DNA of 6,734 nucleotides. It comes from Actinomycetota bacterium. Lineage in GTDB: Bacteria > Actinomycetota > Actinomycetes > S36-B12 > UBA5976. A program made the position numbers and the translations under genes. The stretch covers positions 1 through 6,734 of the forward strand of contig WLEH01000059.1 in the NCBI GenBank assembly GCA_009704345.1, read 5' to 3'. The first letter of the stretch is position 1, and the number at the start of each line of letters is the position of its first letter. The notes beneath the pieces were generated by a model. It searched no databases. It was not told where the DNA came from and saw only the letters and a program-made list of their open reading frames with translations. This document shows, in pieces, positions 6,098-6,734 of the stretch.

Positions 6098-6734
6098 TTA
6101 CTTCCCCGCCAAGATAGAACCTACATAACTTGAAACTGCCAGTACTGCACCCATCGTGGTTGGGTAATCCATATGAGTTGGACCTACAACGCCTAATCGA
6201 GCAACTGTGTGATCGCCAATTTGATAACCGCTAGTAACAACTGCTGCTGATTCCAGTCCAGTTGGATTCTCAATCCCAATCTTTACTGAGATATCTGGTG
6301 CAACTGCTTCGCCAATAAGTCGCAGCAGCACAACTTGTTCTTCTAGTGCTTCAAGAACTGGTCGAATCATGCTTTGATAATCAGTGGCATAACGAGCCAA
6401 GTTAGCGGTACCGCCAATTACTACTCGCTCTTCCTCTTCCCGATCTGATAACTCAACTAAAACATCCATAATCAAATTTGCAAAATCTCTATCTCCATCT
6501 GGAAAGGCAGCGGCAATATTTTGGCGCTGCTTCTGAAAATCAGAGAGATAAACCCCAACAAGAGCTGCATTCAACTTGTGTCGAATCTCAGCAACTTCAT
6601 TATCGGTAATCTCAGCTGGGCAATCTAAATAACGCTGCTCAACTCGACCTGCTTCAGTGACTAACACCAGCAAAATTTTTCGATCAGTTACCCGTACTAA
6701 TTCAACATGCCGGATAGCAGTTTTACTTAACGAT
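6098..6734 (-). CDS. hrcA: Heat-inducible transcription repressor HrcA, C-terminal part
   Basis: HrcA represses class I heat-shock genes (groES-groEL, dnaK operons) by binding the CIRCE inverted repeat, with its activity modulated by GroEL. The reading frame is open to the right end of the window, so the start and the N-terminal winged-helix DNA-binding domain (roughly the first 130 residues of a usual ~340) lie outside. The visible 211 residues begin SLSKTAIRHVELV and continue through LLVLVTEAGRVEQR, both HrcA hallmarks, and contain the central dimerisation/inserted region. They end with VVGPTHMDYPTTMGAVLAVSSYV, the characteristic C-terminal segment. A TTG at 6673 is not the start, because the conserved sequence runs upstream of it. 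As first gene of the visible group it is probably co-transcribed with dnaJ. No CIRCE repeat was found inside the window. Confidence 0.96.
   Translation of the reverse strand, partial: SLSKTAIRHVELVRVTDRKILLVLVTEAGRVEQRYLDCPAEITDNEVAEIRHKLNAALVGVYLSDFQKQRQNIAAAFPDGDRDFANLIMDVLVELSDREEEERVVIGGTANLARYATDYQSMIRPVLEALEEQVVLLRLIGEAVAPDISVKIGIENPTGLESAAVVTSGYQIGDHTVARLGVVGPTHMDYPTTMGAVLAVSSYVGSILAGK

Noticed and set aside
6098..6673. TTG at 6673 as the start of a 191-residue protein
   Set aside because: The conserved HrcA sequence continues in frame upstream of it to the window edge, so the gene is simply cut by the window.
1..6734. CIRCE element, transcription terminators or internal promoters
   Set aside because: No TTAGCACTC/GAGTGCTAA pair was seen. 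Gene junctions are too short for a hairpin terminator with a T-run, and I could not recognise a convincing promoter inside the coding sequence.
1..6734. A new defence, mobile or RNA-based system
   Set aside because: Every stretch of the window is accounted for by known housekeeping families in a conserved order, without repeats, integrase or transposase genes, or unexplained intergenic DNA.

Overview
The window is one compact, uninterrupted stretch of minus-strand genes. In transcription order (right to left) they are: hrcA (5' end outside the window), dnaJ (the hrcA-linked actinobacterial dnaJ2 type), rsmE, a HIT-family gene, phoH, ybeY, a CNNM/CorC-like CBS-domain membrane protein, an EamA/DMT transporter and era (3' end outside the window). 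No convincing plus-strand gene, RNA gene, mobile element, repeat array or CRISPR was seen, and no stretch without a gene exceeds about 10 bases.

The order hrcA-dnaJ-rsmE-(HIT)-phoH-ybeY-CBS protein-era is the familiar actinobacterial arrangement. Protein signatures agree: the YbeY segment RWMDETGPTDVLSFPMDEL, the GVAPATLGRQH form of the DUF21 domain, and RsmE with an AxxQARR segment. Base composition looks AT-rich for an actinobacterium (about 40-50% G+C in the few lines I counted by eye). Together with very tight packing and short proteins, this suggests a streamlined, low-GC aquatic actinobacterium of the acI/Nanopelagicales kind. That placement is inference.

The genes appear to be read as a single operon. 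Junctions going downstream are: hrcA-dnaJ 6 nt gap; dnaJ-rsmE 1 nt overlap; rsmE-HIT 4 nt overlap; HIT-phoH about 9 nt gap; phoH-ybeY 11 nt overlap; ybeY-CNNM 1 nt overlap; CNNM-EamA 4 nt overlap; EamA-era 4 nt overlap. No terminator or internal promoter could be recognised, so the operon promoter and terminator lie outside the window.

Functionally, a heat-shock repressor and a J-domain co-chaperone are followed by RNA and ribosome genes. RsmE methylates U1498 of 16S rRNA, YbeY takes part in maturation of the 16S 3' end, and Era binds that same 3' end during 30S assembly. PhoH is an ATPase routinely paired with YbeY. The EamA exporter-like gene is the one member whose role does not fit the theme. 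I found no evidence of a previously undescribed system; the points worth a second look are the EamA insertion, the phoH start site and some motif departures in CNNM, RsmE and DnaJ.
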